From: Hibiscus mutabilis
Lineage: Eukaryota; Streptophyta; Magnoliopsida; Malvales; Malvaceae
Assembly (NCBI GenBank): GCA_019671005.1
Contig: CM033726.1
Location: 24,934,440-24,998,439 of the forward strand
Direction of reading: 5' to 3'
Length of the DNA stretch: 64,000 bases
A model generated the notes under the pieces. It ran no database searches and had not been told where the DNA came from. It saw only the letters and a list, made by a program, of their open reading frames with translations. The translations under genes and the position numbers were made by a program. Positions 36,521-47,260 of this stretch are shown in pieces (position 1 is the stretch's first letter; each line of letters opens with the position of its first letter).

Positions 36521-36831
36521 ATGAACGCAATGGTCCAGGAAATAGCACGTTTGAGCTACATCAAAATGTTTATCAACTTTTCTTCTTGCATTGCATCCAG
36601 AGTTGCATAGACTATGACTGTTTTTGCTTTTCCAAGGAATACATACTTGAGATTAGCTGCTAATGGCTTTAGTTCTAGAGTAGGAACTTGATGAGTGTGT
36701 AAATGATCTATTTTGTATTCCCTTGTTACTTGTCTTTTGTATGTTTTCAAGCCCATATAGATTGTATTTACGTTAGATTGTATATAATTGCATATAAATA
36801 GGGAGTTACACCACCTGCGCTCTAATATCAT
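36521..36831 (-). pseudogene. Pre-RT pol segment of Athila B
   Basis: HQVPTLELKPLAANLKYVFL followed by ATLDAMQEEKLINILM matches the corresponding stretch in element C (DLKPLPPQLKYAFLEE... at 40,850). This is the linker between protease and RT in Athila pol. The segment ends within 10 nt of the probable element C start, so B is cut here. Confidence 0.75.
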
Positions 36832-36837
36832 ATATAT

Positions 36838-38078
36838 TGGTGCTTTTTTAAGGGAAAGGTAGTACTTTGTGGTGCATGTGCAAGATGCTGGTAGTTGTTG
36901 GAGAGTACTAAAGCAGAAGAGTAGCAGATCTCATGGCTGTAGCTGAAGTGGCATAAAGAGTTAGAGATGAATCTATTTTTATCCACGTGGACTTTTTCCC
37001 CGATACAGAACAATAAATATAACGAGAAATCAATTGCTTTCTTTAATGAAGCCACGTGCACTTTAGGGTACTGAAGCCCTAATTTCACTGCCTATATAAG
37101 AAAGACTTGGATGTCAATTCAAGTAGAGAGAGCGGTTATAGACAATAGTCCTAGTCTAAAGCTTGCGGAGAACCATCAAAGTAGAAGCTAGAGAATTCTC
37201 CTCACGAAAGACACAATCGAGAGAGGCTGACAGAGTGAGAGGCCTGCAACAACAGTTGGACAGCACGAAGGGAGTTTTTCGAGGATGCTTGACTCTTTTC
37301 CTTTCCTTGTTTGATAAACTGATGTACCTAATACTTTTTATTATGGATGTTTTAGGCTCATACATGAGCTAAATACTTTAGTTGGGATTATTGCGTCCCA
37401 ATATTATATGTTTTGATTACTTTATTATAATGCTATAGTTGTTTTCACTTTATCTATTATGTTCATCGTTCTTCATGCGTAGTTATTGTAAGAGCTATTA
37501 AGAGACGCCTTTTAACTATTAATTTGTGGCTTAATATTGAGAGATTTAGGTTATACAAATGTGAATAGTAGGGCTAAGCTGTTAACTTAGTCTTAATCTG
37601 GCTTAGACATAAGTTTAGGGTTTCAATGACTAAAAGGGAGTTTTTAATCAAATATAGAGTTGTTAGGGTTCACACAGACATGTATTTCCTTAGTTCAATA
37701 TTATTAAATTCTAGGCATCGAGAGAGTCAGAAGTTCCTTAAAAAACCCTATCGAGTAGATAAAGATCTTAATGGCTTACGCAGACATGTATCGCCAGTTG
37801 CTGTAGCATTGTAATAAGTTTTCAAGCATATATCCTTAGTAATAATCCCAACTTCCATAATTATCTGTTATTTGCCGCAACTGTTCATCTTAATCATAGT
37901 TGTTTTAGTTTTAATAAATCAACAACCACCATCACTTGCAAACACATTTTAAAGCCTAAGAACTTCATAGTTATTAATCCAATCCTCGTGGGTTCGATGC
38001 TCTACTTATCACTTTATTACTTGATTCGACATGTATGCTTGCTCTAATGTGCATCACCATTCGACAAGCATCAAGTTT
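36838..38078 (+). mobile_element. 5' LTR of Athila element C
   Basis: It lies between the end of element B coding (36,831) and the primer-binding site at 38,080. It contains a good TATA box, followed by AT-rich leader sequence. The exact first base is uncertain (TGG at 36,838 or TGC at 36,841). No matching 3' LTR is visible in the window because the element is cut at 48,798. Confidence 0.65.
37093..37100 (+). promoter_or_regulatory. TATA box of the element C LTR
   Basis: CCTATATAAGAAAGACTTGG, about 255 nt into the LTR. Transcription is expected to start about 30 nt downstream. Confidence 0.65.
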
Positions 38079-38079
38079 T

Positions 38080-38097
38080 TGGTGCCGCTGTCGGGGA
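38080..38097 (+). other. Primer-binding site, tRNA-Asp type
   Basis: TGGTGCCGCTGTCGGGGA is close to the TGGCGCCGTTGCCGGGGA-type primer site typical of Athila/Tat elements (three differences). It follows the LTR closely and precedes gag. Confidence 0.8.
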
Positions 38098-38189
38098 TTA
38101 GCAATTGATAATTACGTTGTAATTGCGCTTAAGACTTTATTTTTCTTGCATTTAATTTTTGTTTTTATTTCTCAGGTTTGTTCCAGTGC

Positions 38190-39782
38190 ATGACCAGAAG
38201 TTCCAACACAGAACCTATTCTTCCATGAGATACAGAGATTGAAAAGACCTTGAGAAATCTACGCCGAGAGAAAAAGAATATAGTGAACCAGAACCATAGG
38301 AACGACCATGAGAACGAGCGAGAATACGGTGTACTACCAGTTGATGGTTAGGGAGTTATCGAAGCAACTCAAGGATATGGCTAAATATGACATAAGGATT
38401 CACCCCTACCAAAATTAGAAGGCCTATTAAAATGCATATCGAGCCTGTTATCAGAAACCTTAACCCATCGATTGTTGTACCAAATCTAGGGACAACCCAC
38501 TTTGAGCTAAAGCCCATTATGTTCAACATGCTCAATACAATTAGACAATTTAAAGGATCGGCAAGAGAGGATGTTCAAGACCATATTCAATCTTTCCTGG
38601 AAGTTTGCAACTACTTTCGACAACTAGGAATTCTAGATGATGCCTTGAGACTCAAGTTATTTCCCTACTCCTTGGGAGATCAAGACAGGGCATGGTTGAA
38701 GAATTGTTCCTCAGGATCTATTACATCTTAGGATGACTTGTGGCAAGTTTCTGCACATATATGATCCACCGAACATGCACAATAAAAAGCATAGTGACAT
38801 CATCTCGTTCTAATAATATGATGATAAATCTATGTATGAAGCTTGGGATAGATACAAAGACATGTTATGCAAGTGCTCGATTCTTGGATTTCATGATTGG
38901 CTACAAGTCATAATGTTCTATAGCGTCAACGCACCTACCAGGATGATGATTGACTTGTCGACTAATTGAACTTTGCTTGACAAAGAAGCTGATGAGGCTT
39001 TCAATATTTTAGACCAGATAACCAACATTGACTACCAGTTCCCAAGGGGGATATTAAAGCCCAGACCTAAACCTTCTGGAATACTTCAGTTAGATGAATC
39101 TCAATCTGTAGCGGCTCAGCTCTCTCCCATCACAAACCTACTCAAGAACATGCAAGAACTATCCAACATCCGAAAGGCCAAGGTAGTGCAATACACTTAT
39201 GAGCATTGCGATGGGGAACATCTATCGAGTGAATGCCCTCAACAACAAGAATCTGGATGCTACGTACGGAACACCAACCTCAAAAACAATCCCTATTCCA
39301 ACACTTACAACCCAGGGTGGCGGTAACATCCTAATTTTGGTTGGGGAGGCAACAAGGGAAATTTAGGAGCACAACAGAATGCCACTAATGAACCTCCTAG
39401 ATTCCAAAAAAAAGACTTAGAGGCAGAACCAGGGAGCTTCTAACTCCAATTATGATTCTTTTGATAATTATTATCAAAATTTTATTGACACTGCCCGTGT
39501 TATTTTGCAGGATCAAGTAGCCCATTTGAAGAACCATAGCAACATACTTACAACACAGGCTACCATGATGCAGAACTAGCAATCGCTCATGCAAAACAAC
39601 ACTGCCTCTATACAGTTCTTGGAGACACAAGTTAGGCATATTGCCCAAATGTTAAAAGTATGACCACCAGGCAGACTATCTAGTGATACTGAAGTCACTA
39701 AGGCCTTTAATGCAGAGCAATGCAACTCCGTCACACTATTTAGTGGCACACAACTGAGGAAAAAAGCCAAGTTTGGGGGAGA
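38190..39782 (+). pseudogene. Gag of Athila C (broken)
   Basis: ATG at 38,190 starts MTRSSNTEPILP, then a stop. The main capsid-like frame reads FELKPIMFNMLNTIRQFKGS and DDALRLKLFPYSLGDQDRAWL (38,500-38,700), typical Athila gag blocks. A second frame (38,973-39,326) contains ADEAFNILDQITN and the zinc-knuckle region YEHCDGEHLSSECP, in which the first Cys of C-x2-C-x4-H-x4-C is Tyr. A basic/Asn-rich tail follows (NPYSNTYNPGW). Gag would form the virus-like particle and bind element RNA. At least five stops or frameshifts make it inactive. Confidence 0.85.
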
Positions 39783-41180
39783 TTGTCACATAAATCTCAG
39801 TCCAAGCAAGCATTCATTGATGCTTCTACATTTAAGGAACCAACTCCTATGTCTGATATAGTGAGCAATCTTTTTACTAATAGCAAGAGAGATAAAATTA
39901 AGGATGCACCTACATCTAGTAAACCACATGATGAGCCTATACCATCTATTCCATTTCCACAACAATTGAAAGCTCAGAAGCAAGATATCCAGTACCAAAT
40001 GTTTTTGGATATGCTCAAACAATTTCACATCAATGTCCCACTTCTAGAGGCTATTGATCAGATGCCAATCTATGCAAAATTATTGAAGGAGGTTGTGTCA
40101 AAGAAAAGAATGGTGGGTGAAGTCAAAACTGTTGCTACGGTGGGTGACTGTGTGGCTATGCTTAGTGATTTGCCACCCAAGATGAGGGATTTTGGCAGTT
40201 TTACCATTCCATGCTCTATAGGCCATAATTACTCTAGCCGTGCTTTCTGCGATACCGGTTCAAATGTTAATTTGAAGCCAAAATCTTTGTTCAAACAACT
40301 AGGGATAGGAAAAGCTAAACCAACAACGGTGATCCTTTAGTTGGCCGATCGATCTCAAATCTAACTCAAGGGCAGGATTAAAGATATCCCGGTAAACGTA
40401 GATAGGTTTTTATTTATGGTAGACTTTATCATCCTTGGCTGAAAAGCTAATGAGAATGCTCATATTATTTTGGGGAGACCATTCCTTGCCATCGAGCGTA
40501 TTGTAATTGATTGTGAAAAAGTTGAATTCACCATGAAGATAAACGACCAAAAGATCACATTCAACGTCTTCAACACACTCAAGTACACAGATAACTATGA
40601 AGATTGCCAGCTTGTAGACACTGAAGAATCCTTCATTGAAGAAAGTTTGCAAGAGATATGCTACAGCAATATGTTTAGTGCTGCGGAGCAAGCTAACTTT
40701 GATAAGGCCATACAAGAAGCTGAGTTAGAAGGTAAGGTTGGGATTGAACAATCCAATGTTGTGCTTACTAGACCAGGTATGACTTTTGAACCTTTGGATT
40801 ATACTGAGTTTAAAACTCCTAAACTATCACTTGAGCATCCACCAGTACTTGATCTTAAACCTCTTCCCCCACAACTAAAGTATGCATTCTTAGAGGAGTA
40901 TAACACGCTGTCTATTGTTATATCTGCTTGCTTAACGCCTAACCAAGAAGCTAAATTACTGAATGTTTTATCACAACACAAGAAAGCTATTGGTTGGTCT
41001 ATCGCTGACTTGAAGCGCATAAGCCTCACCTTGTGTATGCATAAGATTTTGCTTGTAGATGCTCAAAGTAGCTCAACAGAACCACATCGTAGACTTAATC
41101 CCATCATGAAAACTATGGTTATAAAATAAATTATTAAATAGCTCGACGTTGGAATCATCTACCCCATTTCTGACAGCTCA
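39783..41180 (+). pseudogene. Protease and pre-RT linker of Athila C
   Basis: The frame from 39,783 runs 185 codons into the aspartic protease: CDTGSNVNLKP carries the catalytic Asp-Thr-Gly. Stops at 40,338 and near 40,360 interrupt it. The protease-end phrase HIILGRPFLA appears at 40,463-40,492. A long open stretch to 41,127 covers the linker (VLDLKPLPPQLKYAFLEE; KAIGWSIADLKRISLTLCMH), which matches element B pol. Protease would cut the Gag-Pol polyprotein. The order and sequence are those of Athila. Confidence 0.8.
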
Positions 41181-41860
41181 TGGGTGAGTCATGTCCAGTG
41201 TGTGCCAAAGAAAGGAGGCATGATCATGATCAAGAATGATGTTACCGAACTCCTTCCTACCAGAACCATTACTGGAGGGCAAATCTTTATTGATTACATG
41301 AAGCTGAACAAGGCCACGAAAAAGGACCACTTACCATTGCCATTTATTCATCAAATGCTTGACAAATTAGTAGGGAAACCATACTATTGCTTTCTGGACG
41401 GCTACTCTAGGTACAACCAAGTTGCTATTGCACCAAAAGACCAGGAGAAGATGACCTTTACTTGTCCATATGGCATTTATACCTTTCAAAGAATGCCTTT
41501 TGGCCTATGCAATGCACCAGCTACTTTTCAACGTCATATGATGGCTATCTTTTTCGACATGGTGGATAACTTCCTAGAGATTTTCATGGATGATTTCTCT
41601 ATTTTTGTAGACTCTTTTGCCCATTGCTTAGGTAACTTAGAGAAGGTGTTGCAAAGATGTGAGGAAATAGACCTTGTACTTAATTGGAAAAAGTGTCGCT
41701 TTATGTTAACCAAGGGCGTTGTCCTAGGTCATCGTATTTCTGATAAAGGAATTGAAGTTGACAAAGCCAAGATTGAGGTTATAAAGAAGCCTCCACCGCC
41801 AGCTAATGTCAAAGTCATTCGCAGTTCCTTTGCCATACAACCTTTGCTAGGAGATTCATC
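41181..41860 (+). pseudogene. Reverse transcriptase of Athila C (best-preserved domain)
   Basis: One open frame carries the RT fingers-palm blocks: FIDYMKLNKATKKDHLPLPF, FLDGYSRYNQVAIAPKDQEK, YTFQRMPFGLCNAPATFQR and the catalytic FMDDFSIF with both Asp residues. It ends in GVVLGHRISDKGIEVDKAK. The frame breaks just after VKVIRSS (41,830), where the FLGHAGFYRRFI-type segment is scrambled by a frameshift. RT copies the element RNA into DNA inside the particle. Although the catalytic residues are present, the surrounding breaks make the element inactive. Confidence 0.9.
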
Positions 41861-42420
41861 AAAGACTTCTCCAAAATCTCGAAGCCCTTGTGTTTATTGT
41901 TGGAACATAATAGAGCATTCGAGTTTGATGACCAATGTCATGCAACGTTTGAAACCTTAAGGAAGAACCTTATTTCTGTACTAGTTGTAGTAACCCCCGG
42001 TTGTTCACAACCATTTGAGCTTATATGTGATGCTAGTGACTATATTGTGGATGTTGTTCTTGGTCAATGCTGAAACAAGGTTTTTCATGTTATATATTAT
42101 GCTAGCCGTGCACTTAACGAGGCACAAGTTAATTACAATACCACTGAAAAAGAGCTGCTTGCTGTAGTTTTTACATTTGATAAATTTAGGTCATATTTAA
42201 TAAGAACTAAGGTTATTGTGCATACTAATCATTCTGCTATTAAATACCTAGTGACTAAAAAGGATGCTGAACCTAGACTTATTAGATGAATATTACTACT
42301 GCAAGAATTTGACATTGAGGTAGTTGATAGAAAAGGTACTGAAAACTAGGTAGCCGACCATCTCTCTAGACTTGAGAATGCATGTGATACTGATGTTGTA
42401 TATGATATTCAGGAATAATT
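41861..42420 (+). pseudogene. RNase H of Athila C
   Basis: PFELICDASDYIVDVVLGQC (first catalytic Asp, 42,010-42,070) is followed by a stop, then FHVIYYASRALNEAQVNYNT and TEKELLAVVFTFDKFRSYL (catalytic Glu in TEKELLA). HTNHSAIKYLVTKKDAEPRL then has Asn where the family has a catalytic Asp (HTDH). EFDIEVVDRKGTEN and VADHLSRLE close the domain. Three or more stops are present. RNase H would remove the RNA template during replication. Confidence 0.85.
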
Positions 42421-42725
42421 CCCTGACAAAAAACTTTTGAAGGCCACTGCTTTACCATGGTATGCTAACATTGTTAACTTTCTTTTTAGTGGTATTTTTT
42501 CTTGTGATCTTAGCAGCTAGGGAAGGAAGAAATTCTAACATGATGCATGCTACTATTATTGGGATGAGTGCTACCTTTTCAAACAATACGCGGATCAAAT
42601 GATACAGAGATGTATACTCGAGGAAGAACAAGAAGACATTCTTTACCATTGTCAATCTACCTCGTAGGGAGGACGCTTTGGAGGACAAAGGACTGCTGAA
42701 AGGATCCTACAATCCATATTTTATT
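42421..42725 (+). pseudogene. Integrase N-terminus of Athila C (5' of solo LTR)
   Basis: The zinc-binding region and adjoining linker are recognisable: ALPWYANIVNFL (42,450-42,485), YYYWDECYLFKQYADQM (42,550-42,600), then a run toward GGRFGGQRTAERILQSIF ending at the left TTATT duplication. Stops occur near 42,520 and 42,665. The sequence resumes at 46,227 after the solo LTR. Confidence 0.8.
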
Positions 42726-45244
42726 TGTAATACCCCAAAATTTACAGTACTGTTTAAGGGTCATTTAGTGACTAAAATGACAAAAATGCAAAATTTAGGA
42801 TTTTCTCAATTATGGACTGTAAAAAAGAAAATTTTGAGGTTTTAAGGTGTCATGTGATAGAGAGCGAGTAAAATAGGGTACTCACAAAATTTGGTTAAAA
42901 TCCAAGAAAAATTGGAATGGGAATTCAAGGTTAAAGTTTAGTGAGCAAAATGATATGTTTTCAAAACTTGTATGGTACAAGTAAAAAAAATAATAAGTTA
43001 AAGGACCAAATTTGTAATTACTTAAAAGTTAGGAGTTTTTATCTCATAAGTAAATAGAGAATATAATGATTTGAATCGAATGTGGAATTGTTGGTTCGAT
43101 CTGGTATTTCGATTATTGGGAAAACTGCAGTTAAAGTTTAAGTGGAGTTCGGATACCTGGATCAAACTGGAAAATTATGAAATTTTACCATATGATAGAG
43201 AAAGTTTATAAAAGTCATTTCCAAGTGTTGGAAATATTTTTAGTTTGATTTAAGATGAATCCGACAATTTACTTCTGAGTAAAGGATTATTTATTGGTAT
43301 ATTGGATCAAATGGAAATTTTGGAGACTGATTCAAAAGACATGGAAAATTCATAAAATACTATTTTATGAATATTTATTATGGTTGGTTGAATTCTAACT
43401 AGATTTGGTTAGATGGTAATGGAATGGCAATTTTGGAACAAACTAGTAAATAAAAACTAGTTGGAGGGTAAATTGGTCATTTTGCCCCAATGGCAATTTT
43501 GAAATATTTAAAAAGTTATAAGGGCAAATTTGGAAAGATAAAATGGGAGATTTAATCTTAGCCCTTGATTAATGATAAGATCAATCTCAACCATTGGATT
43601 AAAAGGGTATTTTAGTAATTTCACTATTTAAATGAATTTAAAATTCATTTATACAAGACAAGTGGCCAAATTGGATGAAAACAAAAAGATGAAGACCATT
43701 CTTCATCCTCAAATTTCGAAATATGAGGGGGAGAAAGAGAGAAAAATGGAGAAAAATTTTCTAAGTTCGATTCAAGCCCTGAAACTCGATTTTCAGGTAC
43801 TCTCATCAACTACAAAGTTGTTCTACTCTTCAAGCTCTATCTTTTGATATCAATAATTCATGGAATCCATGCTTGATTGATGAGAATTTACATGAGAAAG
43901 AAATTAGGGTTTATGGATCAAATTGGGGCTTTTGAGGTTTTATGATTCCATGATTAAATTCAAGTTGAAATCAAGCTAGTATGATGCTAAAATCATGATA
44001 TTGAGTTGGGATTTAAGTTCTACATATTTTGATTATTATGAAGATGATTAGGGTTTATGGATTCATGTTTAATTTAGGGTTTGTGATGTTGAAATAATGA
44101 TTTAGTAAGCTTGATTTGTTGTTTGGAAGCAAGACCCTAAGTTAATTTGATAGGGACCAATTCGGCAATCTTAAAAGTTAGAGGACCAAATCTGAATTTT
44201 TATGGAATTGGTGTGTATTTATGTTATTAAGGATGTTTGAGATGTGAAATTGACGTTAGAATGCTATACCGATGTTAAATTGAATTAGTGACCATTCAGC
44301 AATTTTGAAGAATTTAGGGACTTGATTGTTAAGCTTGTATTTGAGAAATATTATGTTGGAAAATTAATTCAAGTGATTTGAATGTTGATTTTGAAGCTTA
44401 AATCAACATTTGGGACTATTATGAATATTCAGCTACTTTAGGGACCAAAGTGAAAAATTTATAAAGTTTGGGTCCTAAAGTGTAAAGGATGAGAAATGTA
44501 AAGACTGAACTTGAAATTTATGGTTGGAAGCTTAAAAGAGTCTTTAGGGACCAAAATAGGTAATTTGGGAAAAGTTGAAGCTTTATGGAAAAATGTGAAG
44601 AAATATATAAATCGAATATAGAAAGCTTTATCGGATCAATTTTATATTTAATGGATAGTTATTTTATTTACTTTCCATTATTGTATATGGAATGAATATG
44701 TACTAACATATACTTGAAATAGTATATGTTATTTTAATGTAGATTCTGATATAAATCGAGGTCGTATCAGTAAAAAGAAAAGAAAAAGATCGGGAGTGAT
44801 ATTGAATAGTAAAGGCAACCTCATTACAAGGCTAAGGTGAGTGCATACATGTTTTTAAATGTATGTTTATTAACATACTAAAGGGAGATTTACGATAAGT
44901 CACCCAAAAAGGTAAAGAATTTTTATAAACAGCATAATATGTTTTTGGCATGGTACTTTATTTTACTGATTTAAAGATTGTGGCATATTTTATGATCACA
45001 TATGGTTTATAGCATGATATTTATATACATAAAAGTTATTTGATACAATTTTTATTTATGGCAGTACACCATAAAAGTTATAGAGCATATTGGTGTATGA
45101 ACCGCTTTAATATGATATGCTTTACATAATATGAATTGTATATGGGTTGCTTGCCATTTTGCAGGAATTGATTTTAAAATGGCCCTTGGTAGTTTAATAT
45201 TGAGTTGGACAATATAGTGGTATACCATAAGAGTCAACTGTATC

Positions 45245-45405
45245 TGACACTTTATTGTGTCGACAGTATGTGACGTCGATAGTTGCAGCACTTTATGTGT
45301 TGATAGTTTGCAACACTTCATTGGGTTGATATGACAACACTTTATTGTGTTGATAGTTTGCAACACTTCATTGTGTTGATATGCTCCCGACACTTCATTG
45401 TGTCG
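45245..45405. repeat. Six short hairpin units
   Basis: Units at 45,245, 45,286, 45,311, 45,335, 45,361 and 45,388. Three have perfect 6-bp arms: CAACAC-TTTATT-GTGTTG, CAACAC-TTCATT-GTGTTG and CGACAC-TTCATT-GTGTCG. The first has GACAC/GTGTC arms. Two are imperfect. Confidence 0.9.
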
Positions 45406-45663
45406 ATAGAAAAAATAGTACTAAAATGTACACGACTCGTATATTCGTCACTTGATATTTACCTTGGGCTATATGATTTCACAAGATAACTGTATAATTA
45501 TACAGTACAAATATATGATTTTACAGTACATAATTATTATAGTACAGTTACATGATTTTACAGTACAAAAATTCCTGCATTACCGAATATGTAATTTAAT
45601 GACTATCATGTTTTATAAATTATGATGCATTAGTGTATTAAATGTCACTCATCTTATGCCTCA

Positions 45664-45678
45664 CTGAGATATACTCGG
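45664..45678. repeat. Shared LTR hairpin, this copy with G-U pairs
   Basis: CTGAG-ATATA-CTCGG can pair only with G-U contacts. It is the counterpart of the perfect hairpins at 302, 49,717, 55,356 and 61,076. A YAG/GT phrase (ACACGCAGGTGATT) follows about 25 nt downstream, as in the other LTRs. Confidence 0.5.
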
Positions 45679-46063
45679 CGTGTATTTATGTTATACACGC
45701 AGGTGATTGGGATTAGTAGATGACAACTTTTGCATCATCATTATGTATAGAAGAAAATCGATAGGTATTTCGGTAATCATGAGATCCGTATTTTTTTATA
45801 TATGTTTAATAGTGGCATGTACTATATAAACCGGTCTATTTTATTAAAGTCCCTTAACTAGGTCAATAAATCTTTTATAGACGGTAAGTATGTTTACAAT
45901 TTAATTATTATATGACACGATTTGGCATATCCTATATGAGGTAGATTCGAATAATATTAAACAGAATCATTTTTAATAAAATGATGTCTTAATATAACTA
46001 TATTATTTATGTAAAAAGTTTTATTATCGGATCTAGAGTTAATATTTTATTTCTGATTTTATT

Positions 46064-46120
46064 AAAGTTAAGCGTGCTTCAGCTAAGAAAATTTTAAGAT
46101 GGGTGACCACTGGGAAGTTT
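46064..46120 (+). promoter_or_regulatory. 5S rRNA-derived internal Pol III promoter (box A and box C)
   Basis: AAGTTAAGCGTGCTT at 46,065-46,079 is identical to 15 nt of plant 5S rRNA box A. GATGGGTGACC at 46,098 begins box C, with TGGGAAG continuing after one base is lost. The start-to-start distance is 33 nt, as in 5S rRNA. The middle part is not conserved. T4 (46,129) and T6 (46,145-46,150) runs that could end Pol III transcripts follow. The 5S comparison is from memory, not a search. Confidence 0.8.
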
Positions 46121-46226
46121 CCAAAAAATTTTAAATTACCCTGGTTTTTTATTAAAAGATTGTTTTAAAAAGCAGTGACATTTTCGACTCATGTCTAGTA
46201 TACTGTCACGGGAAGGGGGTGTTACA

Positions 46227-47260
46227 TTATTGGTCAACCTTGTTCCAAGATGCCCATGCATACTATAAGGCGTGTGATAGATGTCAAAGGACAAGGAACA
46301 TCTCTCGACGTATTGATCTTCCAATGCAAATCATTCTTGAAGTTAAACTATTTGATGTCTGGGGAATTAACTTTATGGGACCCTTTCCATCCTCCAAGGG
46401 ACAATTGTACATCCTACTCATGGTAGATTATGTATCCAAATGGGTGGAAGCCATTGCTACAACCAAGAACAATGCAAACAATGTGTTGAGATTTTTTCAC
46501 AAGAATATCTTCATCCAGTTTGGAGTCCCTCGAGCCATTATCAGTGAGGAGGGTAAGCACTTTGACAACAAACTGATTGCTAAGGCACTGTGCCGATATG
46601 GAGTCCATCACAAGATAGCTACAGTATACTACCTGCAAACTAATAGACAAGCCAAAGTATCCAATCGAGAAATCAAGTAGATCCTTGAAAAAGTGGTCAA
46701 ACCCAATAGAAAAGAGTCTCTAAAGCTAGATGAAGCCATCTGGGCTTATCAGGCCGTATTCAAAACATCGTTGGGCATGTCACTCAATAGACTCGTCTAT
46801 AGAAAAGTCTGTCACTTACTGGTTAAATTGGAGCACAAAGCATTTTGAGCCATTAAGAAGATTAACGTGGACTGTCAACTAGCTGGGGAAAAATGATTGT
46901 TAGAATTAAACGAGTTAGACGAGCATTGCCTGGATGCCTATGAGAATGCCAAGATCTACAAAGAAAAGACTAAAAGGTGGCATGATGCTAAATTAATGCC
47001 CTAACATTTTGTTGAAGGACAAACTGTTCTACTCTACAATTCTCGTTTAAAACTCTTCCCATGCAAGTTAAAATCTCCTTGGTCTGGCCCATTCCAAGTT
47101 GTCAAAGTTTATCCACGTGGTTTTGTGGACATCAAAGATATCAAAGATAAACCAACCAATCTTCAAAGCCAATAGACAACGTTTGAAGGCCTATAAAGGA
47201 GCACCAGTTCAACGTGACAAATCTTCAGTCACATTACTGGATATCTAGTGCATCCACTCT
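46227..47260 (+). pseudogene. Integrase core and C-terminus of Athila C (3' of solo LTR)
   Basis: Frame: WSTLFQDAHAYYKACDRCQR, GINFMGPFPSSKGQLYIL, VPRAIISEEGKHFDNKL, LQTNRQAKVSNREIK. Compared with the family DDE triad, the first Asp is Asn (GINFMG for GIDFMG), the second is Glu (SEEG for SDEG) and the catalytic Glu is Lys (QAK for QAE), so no active-site residue survives. The frame stops at 46,680 and continues to GQTVLLYNSRLKLFPCKLKS in other frames to about 47,260. Integrase would join element DNA to the genome. Confidence 0.85.

Larger units (their letters stand above)
29431..36830 (-). mobile_element. Athila-type Ty3/gypsy element B (5' part missing)
   Basis: Minus-strand order: pre-RT segment, RT, RNase H, integrase, envelope-like ORF, two polypurine-like modules, then the 3' LTR starting at 30,651. 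Gag and the 5' LTR are absent because element C (plus strand) begins at about 36,838. The left end of the LTR is not defined by sequence I can recognise; 29,431 is an estimate from the length of the C LTR. Confidence 0.75.
42726..46226 (+). mobile_element. Solo LTR (3.50 kb) with TTATT target duplication and 5S-like promoter
   Basis: Starts TGTAATACCCCAAAATTT and ends GGGGGTGTTACA. Flanking TTATT at 42,721-42,725 and 46,227-46,231 is a perfect 5-bp duplication. It has no primer site and no internal region. The first 200 bp and other blocks match, in reverse complement, the LTR at 1-3381. It holds six short hairpin units (45,245-45,405) and 5S rRNA promoter parts (46,064-46,120). It splits the integrase of Athila C. 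Confidence 0.93.
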
